Assembly (NCBI GenBank): GCA_026874595.1
Contig: CM049316.1
Span: forward strand, 14,263,839-14,327,838
Direction of reading: 5' to 3'
DNA: 64,000 nt
Source of the DNA: Sipunculus nudus
Taxonomy: Eukaryota; Annelida; Sipuncula; Golfingiida; Sipunculidae
Shown here piece by piece: positions 37,671 through 48,938 of the stretch; the first letter of the stretch is position 1, and each line of letters opens with the position of its first letter. The notes below the pieces were generated by a model. It made no database searches. It was not told the DNA's origin and saw only the letters and a list, made by a program, of their open reading frames with translations. The position numbers were made by a program, and so were the translations under genes.

Positions 37671-39233
37671 TTATGTGACATTCATATTTTTTTTTTATGA
37701 CATTTTAACAATTTTGAAAATCTTAGATTTTTAAAAGGTACTCAAGAGTTCATTGGCTTTTCCTCTGCTAAGTATCTTTTATGTTTAAAAATGAAATTAA
37801 CAAATTTTTCATTGAATCAAAAATTAAAAATTCAATTTTAAGTTAGAAAGAAATATGATACATGAAAAACAAGAAAAACTGCCCTTGTTTCATCTTATCC
37901 CCGCCCCGATATCGTCGCCGTCAAATCAATTGCAGTTGGATTAAATCGAATTTTAATTACCTGGTGGGTATATCCGCGAAAAACAATCCTATCAGACATT
38001 GTATACATTTACTGGTTTGGCGTTTTATTCTTAATGTTATTGCAGACCTCTTTCTCAAAACGTGGAGAAACCCTTTCCTGTTTACATTTTTTTAGATCTA
38101 AAACAAATTCTGACATATTAACGTTTATATTACAAGTGATATATTTTCAGGGTTTTTTTTGCATTTTTACCAAATTCTCAGCAGTTCTTACTGAGAGGGT
38201 TTGCCTCAGGTTATCAGGAATCTTTGAAACATAAAAATAAATATACAATTTGTTTTGCCGGAGAGAATCGACCCATATAAAAGGGGATTAAGGTGGAAAT
38301 TTGGAGTGAGCTTTATATTGAGCTTTATCTTTATGTATCGACTGTATCTTTATGTATAGTTAAAACTAAGAGCTGATACACTGAATCTACCAAGGGTGCT
38401 CTCCTCATCATCCAGGGGATGATGGAGAGATACATGTCATCACAGCATCTCAGGTAATCTCAGCATCATCAACCCGAGAGGACAGGCCGCCAAAATCAAT
38501 CAATACATATATATTAAAATATGTTACCTGGCAAAAAAACCGCAAACATTATATACTGGAGGAGAACACTGCGGAGAATGCAGAATTGTAGGAAGGTGGC
38601 GGGCAGCCTCCGTGATTATCTTTGCTGGTTATATGATACTTTGGGAAAATAGTGGTCTATTTTTATTTTTAAATTGCTATCAGTAGTATTTTAGGAATTC
38701 AAGGTGAATCGTGAAGTATTATGAGCTGAATTTCTCTTTTAAAACATGCTGTTGTTATTTATTCAAGGACACAGGCCAGTGCCATGGATACAATTCACGA
38801 CTTAACGTTAATGATGGGAATGCCCGTATATTTGTTATGTATAGAATGACTGAATAGCTCGGTCGAATAAAGCTTATTATGCTTTGGAAGATACAATTTT
38901 ATATGGTAACCTAATATTTGGATAACTGGTTGGATCTCAGCTGTTGGCGATGGCGTTTTAATCACCTTTATTTAAGAGTGGCAAGTCTCAAACGTATTTA
39001 TACATAAATGACAGCATACAGAATGTCACTAAGCGGGTGAAAGCTATAGTGTCTTGTTACATATATAATTCAGTCACTGAACTTAAGTTGGCACAAATTA
39101 ACTCCCACATTCAGTTCTTCGCCTCGTTCCTTGTGTAATAGACCTTAGCCACGTCACTAGTGGCACCTGCCATCGGGCACTGACGCTGACTATTCGGATC
39201 CGTTTAATATTCAAGAAAGATATATTTCTATAC
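37671..39233. other. No gene seen
   Basis: AT-rich at the start, then mixed sequence. ORFs of 66-77 codons are unrecognised. Confidence 0.4.
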
Positions 39234-39237
39234 ATTT
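39234..39237. other. Target-site duplication ATTT, left
   Basis: ATTT directly before the left LTR is repeated at 46,071-46,074 directly after the right LTR, marking the insertion. Confidence 0.75.
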
Positions 39238-40006
39238 TGTTACGGAACCTAATATAAACAGATCACGTATGCGACATGAACACAAATTTTGTAATGGAGA
39301 TAAAAAAAAATCAGATTCTGTAACACTAGGCAGCGTGAAATGTCTAGGGGAATGAATAAAGAAGTCAGTGGTATTTTGTTAACAAATAACTATAATTTAT
39401 TCTTAAAACAACCCTTACAACACAATACACTAAATCAATACAATTATACAGTAAAACAGCGTTATAGCAACAAGTCAGTATAATCACACAGAAAGATAAT
39501 GGTAGAGTACCTCGATACCAACACCGTCACCACGATAAGTCCTTTGAATGTAAACTCTCGGAGAATGGCATTCCAGTGGAAAGTTCTTGCAACAACACAG
39601 AAAGTAAACTGAAGTCCAAATGTATAAAACCCAGGAGAAAGTCTTTGAAACTCTATAATTGCCGCATTCGTCGGATAAGGTCTTAGAACCTGACACACGG
39701 TATCTGCTCTGCTGTCTGCCCTCTGGTTAAAAAAAACAACCCCTTTATTTACCTTCACACCCCAAGCCGGGAATTTTCCACTTCTCGAATAGTCTATAAG
39801 TTTGCACAACACGCGTTTCAGGAATTATCTAGAAAGACATAGCCGTGTGTCTCTACACATACCAGGCTCATCACGTGACCCACGACCAGGCGTGAAAACC
39901 CAAGGCCCACATGACAACGAGAGCCCAACCAGCACGGATTAAACACAAAATGTAACAACAACACGAGTTACGCCCGTGTCACACAATAAAAAGAGCACCT
40001 GTAACA
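39238..40006 (-). repeat. 3' LTR of Gmr1-like element
   Basis: 769 bp, bounded TGTTACGG...CTGTAACA on the plus strand with TGTTA/TAACA inverted ends. It aligns along its length with 45,281-46,070 but lacks about 15 bp after CTGACACACG. A minus-strand AATAAA at 39,396-39,401 could be the polyadenylation signal. Confidence 0.93.
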
Positions 40007-40017
40007 CTTCCCCTCAT
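40007..40017 (-). other. Polypurine tract of Gmr1-like element
   Basis: Minus strand ATGAGGGGAAG abuts the 3' LTR, the expected plus-strand primer position. Confidence 0.75.
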
Positions 40018-40138
40018 GCAAGAAAAAAGAAAGATTTCTTGGAAAAATTTCTTTTTGTGATCACAATCCCTAAAATTTTACAACATCTCAAAAATCATCT
40101 TATCTACAACATTACATAAATATCCTGTTTACAACATT

Positions 40139-40508
40139 TCATAAACATCTCGATAAGCAATCAGCAAGTACATTGTCTTTCCCTTTAATGTGTATGATAT
40201 CAAGATTGTAACCCTGCAAGAACAAACTCCATCTCAACAATCTTTGATTTTCACACTTCAGCTTGTTCATGAACGTGAGGGGATTGTGATCACTGAAGAC
40301 AATGATAGGCCTGACTGATGAAGTAACATAAACTTCAAAATGTTGCAACGCCAAAATCAAAGCCAAAAATTCCCTTTAAACAGTGGAGTAGTTTTTCTGG
40401 TTTGCATTAAACTTTCTTGAGAAACAACAAATTGGATGATCCATGCCATCATTGCCTTCTTGTAACAACACAGCACCAGCAGCAGTATCACTAGCATCCA
40501 CAGCTAAC
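40139..40508 (-). pseudogene. pol: RNase H domain
   Basis: The domain that removes the RNA strand during reverse transcription. The N-terminal DASDTAAGAVL block (coordinates about 40,460-40,500) supplies the first catalytic Asp. The open part (40,139-40,366) contains FSDHNPLTF, RLLRW and GKDNVLADCLSR, which hold the later conserved Asp residues. An in-frame TAA at 40,376-40,378 interrupts the conserved Tyr-Ser-Thr...Glu block. It follows reverse transcriptase and ends about 130 bp before the polypurine tract. Non-functional here. Confidence 0.88.
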
Positions 40509-41742
40509 TTAAAAGTCTGGAGCTGCTAAAACTGGTGAACTTTGCAGAATTGCTTTCAAATTCTGAAATGCATTTTCACACTGAACACTCCATACAAACT
40601 CTTGTTTCTTCTTCAACAAATTAGTCAAAGGTTCAGCTACAGCAGAAAAATTTGGACAAAACTTCCTGCAGTATCCAACCATACCAAGAAAACGCATCAT
40701 TTGCTTTTTGTTCTCTGGTCTAGGAAATGCAGAAATAGCACTTATCTTAGCATCAACAGGTTTTACCTGACCCTGCACTACAATATGACTCAAAAATGTT
40801 ACCTGTGCATGACAAAACTCAGATTTTACTAAGTTGACGGTCAGACGTGCTTCACTGAGTCCTTCGAAGTGGTCGCGAAGAATCCGCAGATGTTTCTCCC
40901 AGGTGTCACTGTACACGATAAGGTCATCAATATATGCGTCGCAGCCCTGAATGTCCTTGACAGCCATATGGATGATGCGCTGGAACGTTGGTGGCGAGTT
41001 CTTTATGCTAAACGGCATAACTTTATACTGGTACAGTCCTTGCGGCGTCACAAATGCGGACTTCTTTCGCTCGTTCTGTCAGCGGAACTTGCCAGAATCT
41101 TTTTGGAAAGTAAAACTTGGAGACATATCTAGAGCTACCGACTCTATCAATACAATCATCGATCCTCGGAATCGGGGACGTGTCAGTCTTGGTGACAGAG
41201 TTCAGTTTTCGATAATCTGTGCACATACGGTAACTTCCTTCAGGTTATGGCACAAGAATGCATGGTGAACTCCAGTTACTGTTACTAGGTTCAATAAAAT
41301 CATTGTCCAGCAAATATTGAATCTCATCCTGTAGATACTTTTGCTTTTCTGGATTCAGTCTATATGGATGTTGTTTGACTGCGCTTGCCTCGCTAACATC
41401 GACGTCATAGCACAACATGTTAGTTCGCGTTGGAATGTCACTAAACATATGTTCATAATTCCGCAGCAGGTTCTTGAGGTCTTGTTGTTGTTGTGCTGTA
41501 AGGTGTGACAGTTTGGCATCCAGGTTTTTAAGCACGTCCGAGTTTTTTAATGGTACTGTACCACACTGAATGTCTACATCACACTTACAATCAGTATCTA
41601 CTTTAACTGGGTCAGGGTCAGTGTTTACACAATTAACAGCAGTTACATTTTGTACAACATCTGATGTGCTATTTCTGTCATAATATGGTTTCAACATGTT
41701 AACATGGCACAGATGTTTCTTCTTACGTCTATCTGGTGTCAA
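40509..41742 (-). pseudogene. pol: reverse transcriptase
   Basis: RNA-directed DNA polymerase of the element, in three reading pieces (41,245-41,742; 41,023-41,226; 40,509-41,051) separated by frameshifts near 41,235 and 41,060. Visible motifs are NWSSPCILVP at the N-terminal side, CTDYRKLNSVT (fingers), a VMPFSIKNSP stretch and the catalytic YIDDLIVYSD box near 40,925. Connection-domain sequence follows (FPRPENKKQMMRFLGMVGY). Its N-terminus is joined directly to the integrase C-terminus, with no RNase H upstream, showing the INT-RT order. The plus-strand ORFs at 40,542-41,268 are shadows. Confidence 0.92.
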
Positions 41743-42861
41743 TAGAATGTAATTTAAATAACTGACTTTCTTGTCAACAATGTAAGGACCAAAATACCTA
41801 GCTTGCAGAGGTCTGCCAGGGATGGGAAGTAAGGCAAGGACCTTTTCACCAGGCTCAAATGTCCTGTTTACAGTGTGCTTGTCATACTATGTTTTCATTT
41901 TACTTTGTGCAGATTTTAGATTTGACTTTGCAATCTCACAAGCATTGTGTAGTTTAGTGCTAAAGTCTGAGACATACTGCAGTAAACTAAGAGAATCAGA
42001 ATTTTCACACAAGAGTTTTTCTTTAAGCAGTTTCAATGGACCTCGAACGGAGTGTCCAAAAACTAGTTCAAATCGACTGAAACCCAAGGACTCTTGAAAG
42101 GATTCTCTGACAGCAAACAACAATAGGTGGATTCCTTCGTCCCAGTCTCTCTGTGTGTCATAGCAATAAGTTCTGATCATGTTTTTAATGTCTGGTGAAA
42201 ACGCTCGAGGGCGCCCTGACTTTCAGGATGGTATGGCGAAGAGCTGTACTGTTTTATACCTAGCTCAAGCATGACTTCCTGGAATAAGCCAGACATAAAA
42301 TTAGACCCTTGGTCAGACTGGACGGTTTTGGTAATCCAAGAGTTGTGAAAAACTTCAGAGCTTTGACAACACTTTTGGCATGAATTTGGTATTTCCTCAG
42401 GGAACCTGGCAGATGCGCACATAATTGTCAGCAAGTATTCATGTCCAGATTTTCTTTTAGGCCGTGGTCCAAGACAATCAACAATAATCCTACTGAATGG
42501 TTCATTAAAAGTAGGAATAGGCCTAAGTGAGGCCTTAGGAGGATTCTGATTGGGCTTGCCTACCATCTGGCATGTACGGCATGATTTACAATATTGTACC
42601 TGAGGTCAGGCCAATAGAAGTGTGTACTAACTTTCTGATAAGTTTTATTATATCTAAATGGCCAGACAAAGGAGCCTCATGTGCCATGCTTAGAACTTCA
42701 CTGCGAAAGCTTTTGGGCATTACTATTTGATGTTTGATGACCCACTCATCATCAGCGCATACATCAGGTGGTCGCCATTTACGCATAAGCACTCCATTTT
42801 TGACATAGAAACAAATAGGGTTCTGTGACAGCTCATCTTTAGAAATTTCCCTGGGAAACAA
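41743..42861 (-). pseudogene. pol: integrase upstream of RT
   Basis: Inserts element cDNA into host DNA. Pieces in order are: the zinc domain (42,586-42,861, His pair in HEAPLSGH; Cys pair in CKSC near 42,580, after a frameshift); the catalytic core (42,177-42,566) with Asp in IIVDCLGP, Asp in QSDQGSNF and Glu in ALERFHQT, the last two separated by 35 residues (DD35E); a continuation at 41,887-42,180; and a GPY-type module (RYFGPYIVDKKV near 41,790) leading to the HVNMLKPYY tail. The core has a local out-of-frame stretch near 42,340-42,400, and a stop lies at about 41,887. All three catalytic acidic residues remain encoded. Confidence 0.92.
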
Positions 42862-43685
42862 ACATGAAATATCAGGGTCCTTATGCTGTTCCGCGATAGT
42901 TCTGACCTTGAGAATGCTGCATCCTGTACGGGCGAGTCATTAGACGAGTCACTAGTGACTCCCAGAGTGTTATTATCTGGCCCATTATCCTCATGTGTGT
43001 TTTTCTTGGCTATAGATCTAGTTACAGCACAAGAAGGATACAAACCAGGAATTTCCTGACTTTCCAGATCAGTGTCCTGATCAAGTGACGGCTTCTCTGT
43101 CACTATTGGTACAGGCTGTACTTTATCACCTGCAACATCATTGCCTAGTAGCAACTGAATTCCCTTAAAGGGTAAAGTAGTTCTTTTGCCCACAGTAATA
43201 TTCCCAGAAATCAAATCTGATTTTAAATGGATACTGTGAAGCGGAACTGAAGAGTGCCTGTCTGAAAACACACCATTAACATGTGCATGTGCACCAGTAA
43301 AGGACCTATTAGAAAATGGCAAAGTGTTTGCTAACATGAGAGTCTTGCCTAAACCAGTGTCCCCCAAAATTCTAATAGCGGTAGAATCTGAAAAATTACT
43401 TGAAAGTGATACAAAACCATCCTGTATGTATTCATACACTTTAAACTCCATTTCAGAGTAAGGAGAAGAATCTACTACCTCAACCTCGTCAAACAAAGAA
43501 CTGACATTGACAGTGTCAGTCATAAACTCTGTTTCAGAGTCATTTAAGGAATCTACATCCTTACCAAACTCATCATGGGAGTCAACAGAGGAATTTTCCT
43601 CAGCAGAAACAAACTTTTGTTTGTCATGAGGACCTGGCCCCATTTGAAATACTCTCGCAAGAGTCATAAAAGGACTTAGCCTCAT
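42723..43685 (-). pseudogene. pol: aspartic protease region
   Basis: A 320-codon ORF. Its first ~90 codons are acidic spacer. A retropepsin follows at about 43,140-43,400: the active-site block reads ILGDTGLGKTLML (Asp-Thr-Gly kept; the usual Ala after Gly is Leu), then VPLHSIHLKSDL and the conserved LLLGNDVAGDKV. This protease would cleave Gag-Pol. The last ~60 codons are out of frame with the integrase zinc domain, so a frameshift lies near 42,880. Confidence 0.88.
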
Positions 43686-43902
43686 TTAGAGAACACTCCT
43701 CGCAGGAGTCTTGAAAGGACCTAGCCTTATTAAATTCCTCGCAGGAATCAACTGAGGTTTTTACCCCGCAAGCTACGGATTCTTCTTTGGATTCAGACGG
43801 CACTTGGGTCTCCGTAGCATCAAACTCTTTATTTGAGTCAACAAAGGAGTTGTACCCCTTATTTACATGAAAAGAGCCTGGCTCTTGTACTATGCTATGC
43901 AT
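43624..43902 (-). pseudogene. Acidic spacer between gag knuckle and protease
   Basis: A 92-codon piece rich in Ser, Glu and Asp, with a repeated DSCEE-type motif (three copies, coded at about 43,640-43,760). It overlaps the next ORF in another frame, so a frameshift lies at about 43,640-43,685. It probably links Gag to protease in the intact element. Confidence 0.65.
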
Positions 43903-43949
43903 AGATTTTAGAACAAACCAGATGTTTTGCTATTTGGTCTATTCGCAAG

Positions 43950-44510
43950 TTTCCAGCATTCAGATATTAGATGACCTTCCTTCTTGCAGTTATTACAGAT
44001 TTTCTATGAAAATGACTGGTCCTTGTTGAACTTAGAAACAGTGGACGTGGACTGAGGTGTAGCTATGGGCTTTGCTGAACTATCAGGACTACAAGTCCTG
44101 GTAGACTGCGCTGTAAACTTTTTTTGACCATACTGTTTTACATTCTTATTTGTGAATGACCGGTTTGATTTGCTAGTAAAGGACATTTTGTGTGTCAATG
44201 AATAATCATCAGCTAATTGAGCAGCAATGTCAAGTGTTTCAGGACTTTTCTCATCGAGAAAAATTTTAACATTTGCGTTAACGCAGCGCTTAAATTCTTC
44301 AAGCAAAATCAACCGGCGAAAATTGTCATAATCTTTCATTACATTTTTAGAACTACACCAGCGATCAAACAACTGCTCTTTTGTCCTAGCAAATTCTGCG
44401 TAGGTCTGTTCTTTGCGCTTTTTCCAATTTCTGAATTTCTGGCGGTAATCCTCTGGAACTAACTCATAACCTTTTAGGATAAACGTTTTACCAGGTCATA
44501 GTCAGCAGCA
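43950..44510 (-). pseudogene. gag: core and CCHC zinc knuckle
   Basis: The structural Gag core, open from about 44,470 to a TAG at 44,004-44,006. It contains the conserved EEFKRCVNANVKIFLDE and LADDYSLTHK blocks typical of metazoan gypsy Gag, then a basic Ser/Thr/Lys-rich stretch. Directly after the stop and in the same frame is CNNCKKEGHLISEC, a C-X2-C-X4-H-X4-C knuckle that would bind genomic RNA. The stop therefore separates the core from its nucleic-acid-binding domain. Confidence 0.88.
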
Positions 44511-44514
44511 GCTT

Positions 44515-44994
44515 CTAGTGAAAGCTCTGTAAGATTTCTCTGGCCTTGCCAGTCAATACACTTTGTAACAGCATTGTCCAATTTTCCTTAGGCCATTTTA
44601 AATTTTCAGCTACCTTCTCAGAGTGTAAGAAATATTTATAAACCTCTTTTTCTTGAAAAGGTGGGACAAGTCTAATGAGTTTAGTAACATCAAAACTGTA
44701 AGTTGGGGCAGCACTTAGACTATGTTCTAGTTTAAGTCTTTCTAACTCCAATCGTTTTAACTCAATTTCTTTTTCTTTTTCTAGTATGCCTCTTTCTATT
44801 TCTTTTTCTAGTCTTTCTCTTTCTAACCGTTCTTCCCTCTCTTTTAATGCTAGCTCATGTTGCATTTCCAACTTTTTAAATTCTAATTGCATAGCAAGGC
44901 TATCATTTTTTGATGTTTCAACTTCAGTCTCTTCAATTAAACCTTTGCTAATAAGATCTTGCGTGATTTTAGCAATGATATCAGGCTTTCTCAA
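44515..44994 (-). pseudogene. gag: coiled-coil segment
   Basis: A 159-codon piece dominated by Glu/Lys/Leu/Arg (EREERLERERLEKEIERG and similar), a predicted long coiled coil for Gag assembly, then LVPPFQEKEVYKYFLHSEKV and a Trp-rich region. It is entered by a frameshift from the start segment at a seven-T run (44,998-45,004, plus strand) and leaves frame near 44,515-44,535. Confidence 0.85.
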
Positions 44995-45115
44995 AGCTTT
45001 TTTTCACACTTAGCCCCAAGTGTTGTCCCAAACGCAACAACTGGTCTTTTGAGAACTGTTCAAGATGATGAGGGTCCGGATCGTCAACACATGTCTCAGG
45101 TTTGAAATCTGCCAT
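44981..45115 (-). pseudogene. gag: start segment
   Basis: A 44-codon piece beginning at the first ATG (45,113-45,115), about 140 bases from the primer-binding site. It starts MADFKPETC and ends at a TGA reached because the frame shifts at a homopolymer at 44,998-45,004. The start is chosen for its position and the lack of any upstream ATG in frame with the rest of gag. Confidence 0.75.
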
Positions 45116-45256
45116 GTTAAGATGTTAAAACAATAACAAAAAACCACTTAGATAAACCTTGTAAACAATGTACTGTAAAAAATATGTAATCTTGTAAACA
45201 AGGTATGATAAAACAATGTCCAGGTCAAGGCCTAATAAACTTAAAAACTGTTAAGC

Positions 45257-45274
45257 ATTCCGGACGAGCCCCCT
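45257..45274 (-). other. Primer-binding site, tRNA-Pro
   Basis: Minus strand AGGGGGCTCGTCCGGAAT matches the tRNA-Pro primer-binding site TGGGGGCTCGTCCGGGAT at 16 of 18 positions. It starts six bases inside the 5' LTR. The first base, pairing with the terminal A of the tRNA, is changed. Confidence 0.85.
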
Positions 45275-45280
45275 ATTTTA

Positions 45281-46070
45281 TGTTATGGAACCTAATATAA
45301 ACAGATCACGTATGCGTGATGAACACAAATTTTGTAATGGAGATAAAAAAATCAGATTATGTAACACTTGGCAGCGTGAAATGTCTAGGGGAATGAATAA
45401 AGAAGTCAGTGTTTTTTTTTTTTGTTAACAAATAACCATAATTTATTCTTAAAACAACCCCTACAATAAAATACACTAAATCAATACAATTATACAGTAA
45501 AACAGCCTTTTTAGCAACAAGTCAATATAATCACACAGAAAGATAATGGTACAGTACCTCGATACCAACACCGTCACCACGATAAGTCCTTTGAATGTAA
45601 ACTCTCGGAGAATGACAGTCCAGTGAAAATTTCTTGCAACAACACAGAAAGTAAACTGAAGTCTAAATTCATAAAACCCAGGAGAAAGTCTTTGAAAGTC
45701 TATAATTGCCGCATTCGTCGGATAAGGTCTTAGAATCTGACACACGCTTCTGCGTCCGCTGGTATCTGCTCTGCTGTCTGCCCTCTGGTTAAAAAAAAAC
45801 AGCCACTTTATATACCTTCACACCCCAAGCCGGGAATTTCCACTTCTCGAATAGTCTATAAGTTCTTGCACAACACGCGTTTCAGAAATTATCTAGAAAG
45901 ACATAGCCGTGTGTCTCTACACATACCAGGCTCATCATGTGACCCACGACCAGGCGTGAAAACCCAAGGCCCACATGACAACGAAGGCCAAACCAGCACG
46001 GAATAAACACAAAATGTAACAACAACACGAGTTACGCCCGTTTCACAAAATAAAAAAAGCACCTGTAACA
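45281..46070 (-). repeat. 5' LTR of Gmr1-like element
   Basis: 790 bp with the same TGTTA/TAACA ends as the left LTR. It has a 15-bp segment (around CTTCTGCGTCCGCTG) that the 3' LTR lacks. It would drive transcription toward lower coordinates. Confidence 0.93.
45806..45816 (-). promoter_or_regulatory. TATA box candidate in 5' LTR
   Basis: Minus strand GGTATATAAAG, about 255 bases into the LTR from its outer end. The matching site in the 3' LTR is weaker (GGTAAATAAAG). Confidence 0.5.
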
Positions 46071-46074
46071 ATTT
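46071..46074. other. Target-site duplication ATTT, right
   Basis: Pairs with 39,234-39,237. Confidence 0.75.
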
Positions 46075-47864
46075 CTAATGATAAAATTAAAATTTTCCAT
46101 TATGTGTCACATCTACGATCCGCGTGGAGCATCTGGTCTGCGTGTCGCTTGACCAAAAATCCGCTGTGATGGTTCATTGGACCCGAACACTCCAGATGAG
46201 CACTACATATGCTCCTGGATAGCTCTATTGTGAATCTAAAATTTGTTTCTATTTTTATAAAAAAAACTTCGAGCAAAAGCGTCGACAACGTGTCAGTTTC
46301 AGCAGATATGGAATAAAATTAATTCAAAGTGATAGTTAAAATGATTGCATATACCTGTCCCCGCGTGTCCATGCATGTGCCGTCAGTCAAGACACAGCCG
46401 GTGGCTCAGATCAATCGGCATAACCGCCGGTGGATACCAATGCGTAAATACTTCCTTTGACGTCTCCGAGAAATATTTACAGACACATGTCCACCTGCGA
46501 GATCCTGGCCCATAAGACATGAAATGACTACGCAACAATACATCTGATCACTTGGATGTTTCCGAGGCTCAGTGCTTCTCTATCCCACCTTTCCTCTTAG
46601 ACGATACAAAGATTCATACTGACCATGAACAAAACCGCCTCAAACTATCACTACATTTACTTGCGTGAATCCATAATACACCTTGACTCCTTATTGTTTT
46701 ACATTATCTGAAAATGAGATCTTCTTGGTTTGGTAATGGGAAAATTACAAATGAACGAATTAGGTCACGCAGGTGGTCATGCATGTGTAGACAGATTATC
46801 TTAAAGAACACTTTTTATATTGCAAAACTAAATCTGGGTTTTTTAACAAATTTCCAGGTACAATCCCCTCAGGCATTGACCTCGGTAGGCCTTTATGTAC
46901 GACAAAAAACATCGTTTCTTGTGACTGAGTGCTCGTTACGAACAGAACTTATAAATTTACATGTAAAACCAATACTAAGATCGTACTCGGAAATGTAAAT
47001 GAAATTTGTGGATTCTTTTGAATATTTATTATGCTGAAATGTACATTAAAACCATCTTTCTATAAGACTTGTGACAGATCATTTGATAGAACTAGGAAGC
47101 TTTATTTGTAGACGCAGAAAATCGGAGGTCATACGTTCGATGCCCATACGGGGTGATCCGACTTTTTCTGTGTATACTTATTCTATATCTTTAATTGCTC
47201 GGCATCTTGATTCCAAGGCGGAGAAAAAGAGCTGGGTAGGAACAACATCAGCATAGCCTATCTAACACGATATTAAGGTTACTGACAGACGTCGTTATTG
47301 TATTTTAGATACAGTATGGCAAAGAATCCCAAGCGCTCGCAGGCCGTTGATAGACTGGCTGACTGGGGTGTATGGATTGATTGATATTGTCTGGGAACCT
47401 TTTTGATAGGTACCGAGAAAGCTAGCAGCGGAGAGCAAGCAGCAGTGCTCACAGGACACGCCATCGGCTCGTTAACTTCAAACAACGCCGCTTGGAGCCC
47501 CGTAAACATGCTGCCCTCCGCCAAGCAATCCCGCCCTTAAACACTTTCAATTAGTCATAAATTTAAAAACGGACTTGTAAGGTAGTGCGATTGGCCGTTG
47601 GTCTAAGAACACGGAGAACCATCACAGGCTTTTTGACCGTTGAACTGAATAAAAGCTTTTCTGGGACTTGTTGAATGACCTCGTCCAGATTTTTAAGAAA
47701 CTCCTCTGTACTCCATGTAAATCATTCCGATGGCCGGGCGTTTTCTGTCCTTTTTTTCGCTTTTTCCCCCGCTTTTTCTTGGAGTTTTGTTTCCTGTCCC
47801 GGAAGCGATGGCGGGTAGAATGTTAGCAAACCCTGCTGTGAAAAGGTTTCGGTCTTCACTGCGT
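46075..47864. other. No gene seen
   Basis: ORFs up to 94 codons with no recognisable motif. A single B-box-like CGTTCGATGCC at about 47,129 lacks a convincing A box upstream. Confidence 0.4.
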
Positions 47865-48235
47865 TGAATCGTACTCTTGAGGCTTCGACTAAGGTATTGT
47901 GGGTAAAGAAATCATTGCCCCACAATGCTCCGGGGCTTCAAAATACAACGGCGGCGTTGGTATTAGTGTAGTAAAAGGGTAATGTAGTCCATTAAAATAT
48001 GTCAAATAAGAATCGTTTCAATGAAAATAACATGAACATGCAAATGTAAGGACTTCATTCAATAAGTAATATTTTGTAAGCATGTGTATATGAAATGTGA
48101 ACAAGTGTTTCCTGTGACAAATTTTGATTATGGAGTTTAATTGCCGAGTCAAATAGTCCCGGCCAGTGCCACATTTCCTAACTGGAAGAGGTTCGTTTTG
48201 ACTAGAAACGATTACTGGCGGTAGGGTGTTCATCC
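47865..48235. mobile_element. Diverged copy of the foldback family
   Basis: Contains TCGTACTCTTGAGG (reverse of a block at about 350 in the first element), TAATGTAGTCCATTAAAAT (compare 755-775) and the core GAGGTTCGTTTTGACTAGAAACG (compare 668-690). Block order differs from the element at 13-1258. Non-coding. Confidence 0.5.
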
Positions 48236-48496
48236 ATCTGAATTCTGATCTTCAATCTAAGGTTGTGTGTACCATATAACAACTGTGCTGCCATATCGCT
48301 TGCTGGTCGTTATATTTACCAGAGGAAATCCATAACTGATTGCTACGGACAATTTTATTAATGACGACCAGTACGTATCATAATCGGTCAAGTGCATTGA
48401 ATACAGGTGCAGGGACGTTTATGATCATGAAACACTTGTTGTACCACGATTATAGATGCTACAATCTTTATTAAGTATTCTGGAATCTCCACGGGA

Positions 48497-48938
48497 CAGA
48501 TTTTTCACAGTTATCAGCATGTTTCATTAACTTCTAATTTTCCTTTGAGAAAAATCATCAAAAACTCCTATTCAGGCTATACGCGAATATGGCCAGTCAT
48601 TAAACATCTGGCAAAGAATCATAAAATGTTATGCTCCAGTTTATCTTTTTACACGATTACAGAGTGTATGTATTTCTACTATATTCATATCTGCCATTTT
48701 CAAAATTTTCTCAGTTTCAGATTTTTCACAGTTATCAGCATGTTTCATTAACTTCTAATTTTCCTTTGAGAAAAATCATCAAAAACCCCTATTCAGGCTA
48801 TACGCGAATATGGCCAGTCATAAAACATCTGGCAAAGAATCATAAAATGTTATGCTCCAGTTTATCTTTTAACACGATTACAGAGTTTATGTATTTCTAC
48901 TACATTCATATCTGCCATTTTCAAAATTTTCTCAGTTT
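48497..48938 (+). repeat. 221-bp tandem duplication, two copies
   Basis: Copies at 48,497-48,717 and 48,718-48,938 begin CAGATTTTTCACAGTTATCA and differ at only a few positions. The overlapping plus ORFs of 68 and 118 codons reflect the duplication and are not recognised. Confidence 0.92.

Larger units (their letters stand above)
39238..46070 (-). mobile_element. Gmr1-like Ty3/gypsy LTR retrotransposon, decayed
   Basis: This 6833-bp element on the minus strand has two LTRs, a tRNA-Pro primer-binding site, a polypurine tract and 4-bp ATTT target duplications. Domains from its 5' end are a gag coiled coil, gag core, CCHC knuckle, aspartic protease, integrase (zinc domain, DD35E core, GPY module), reverse transcriptase and RNase H. 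Integrase lies before reverse transcriptase, the order seen in copia elements and in the Gmr1 group of Ty3/gypsy elements. The protein sequences themselves are gypsy-like. There is no env. Several frameshifts and stops in gag and pol, and about 4-5% LTR divergence by eye, indicate an old, inactive copy. Confidence 0.93.

Noticed and set aside
40542-41268. Plus-strand ORFs of 87-105 codons
   Set aside because: Shadows of the reverse transcriptase on the minus strand.
47085-47170. tRNA gene or SINE from a B-box-like CGTTCGATGCC
   Set aside because: No convincing A box at the right distance and no cloverleaf pairing.
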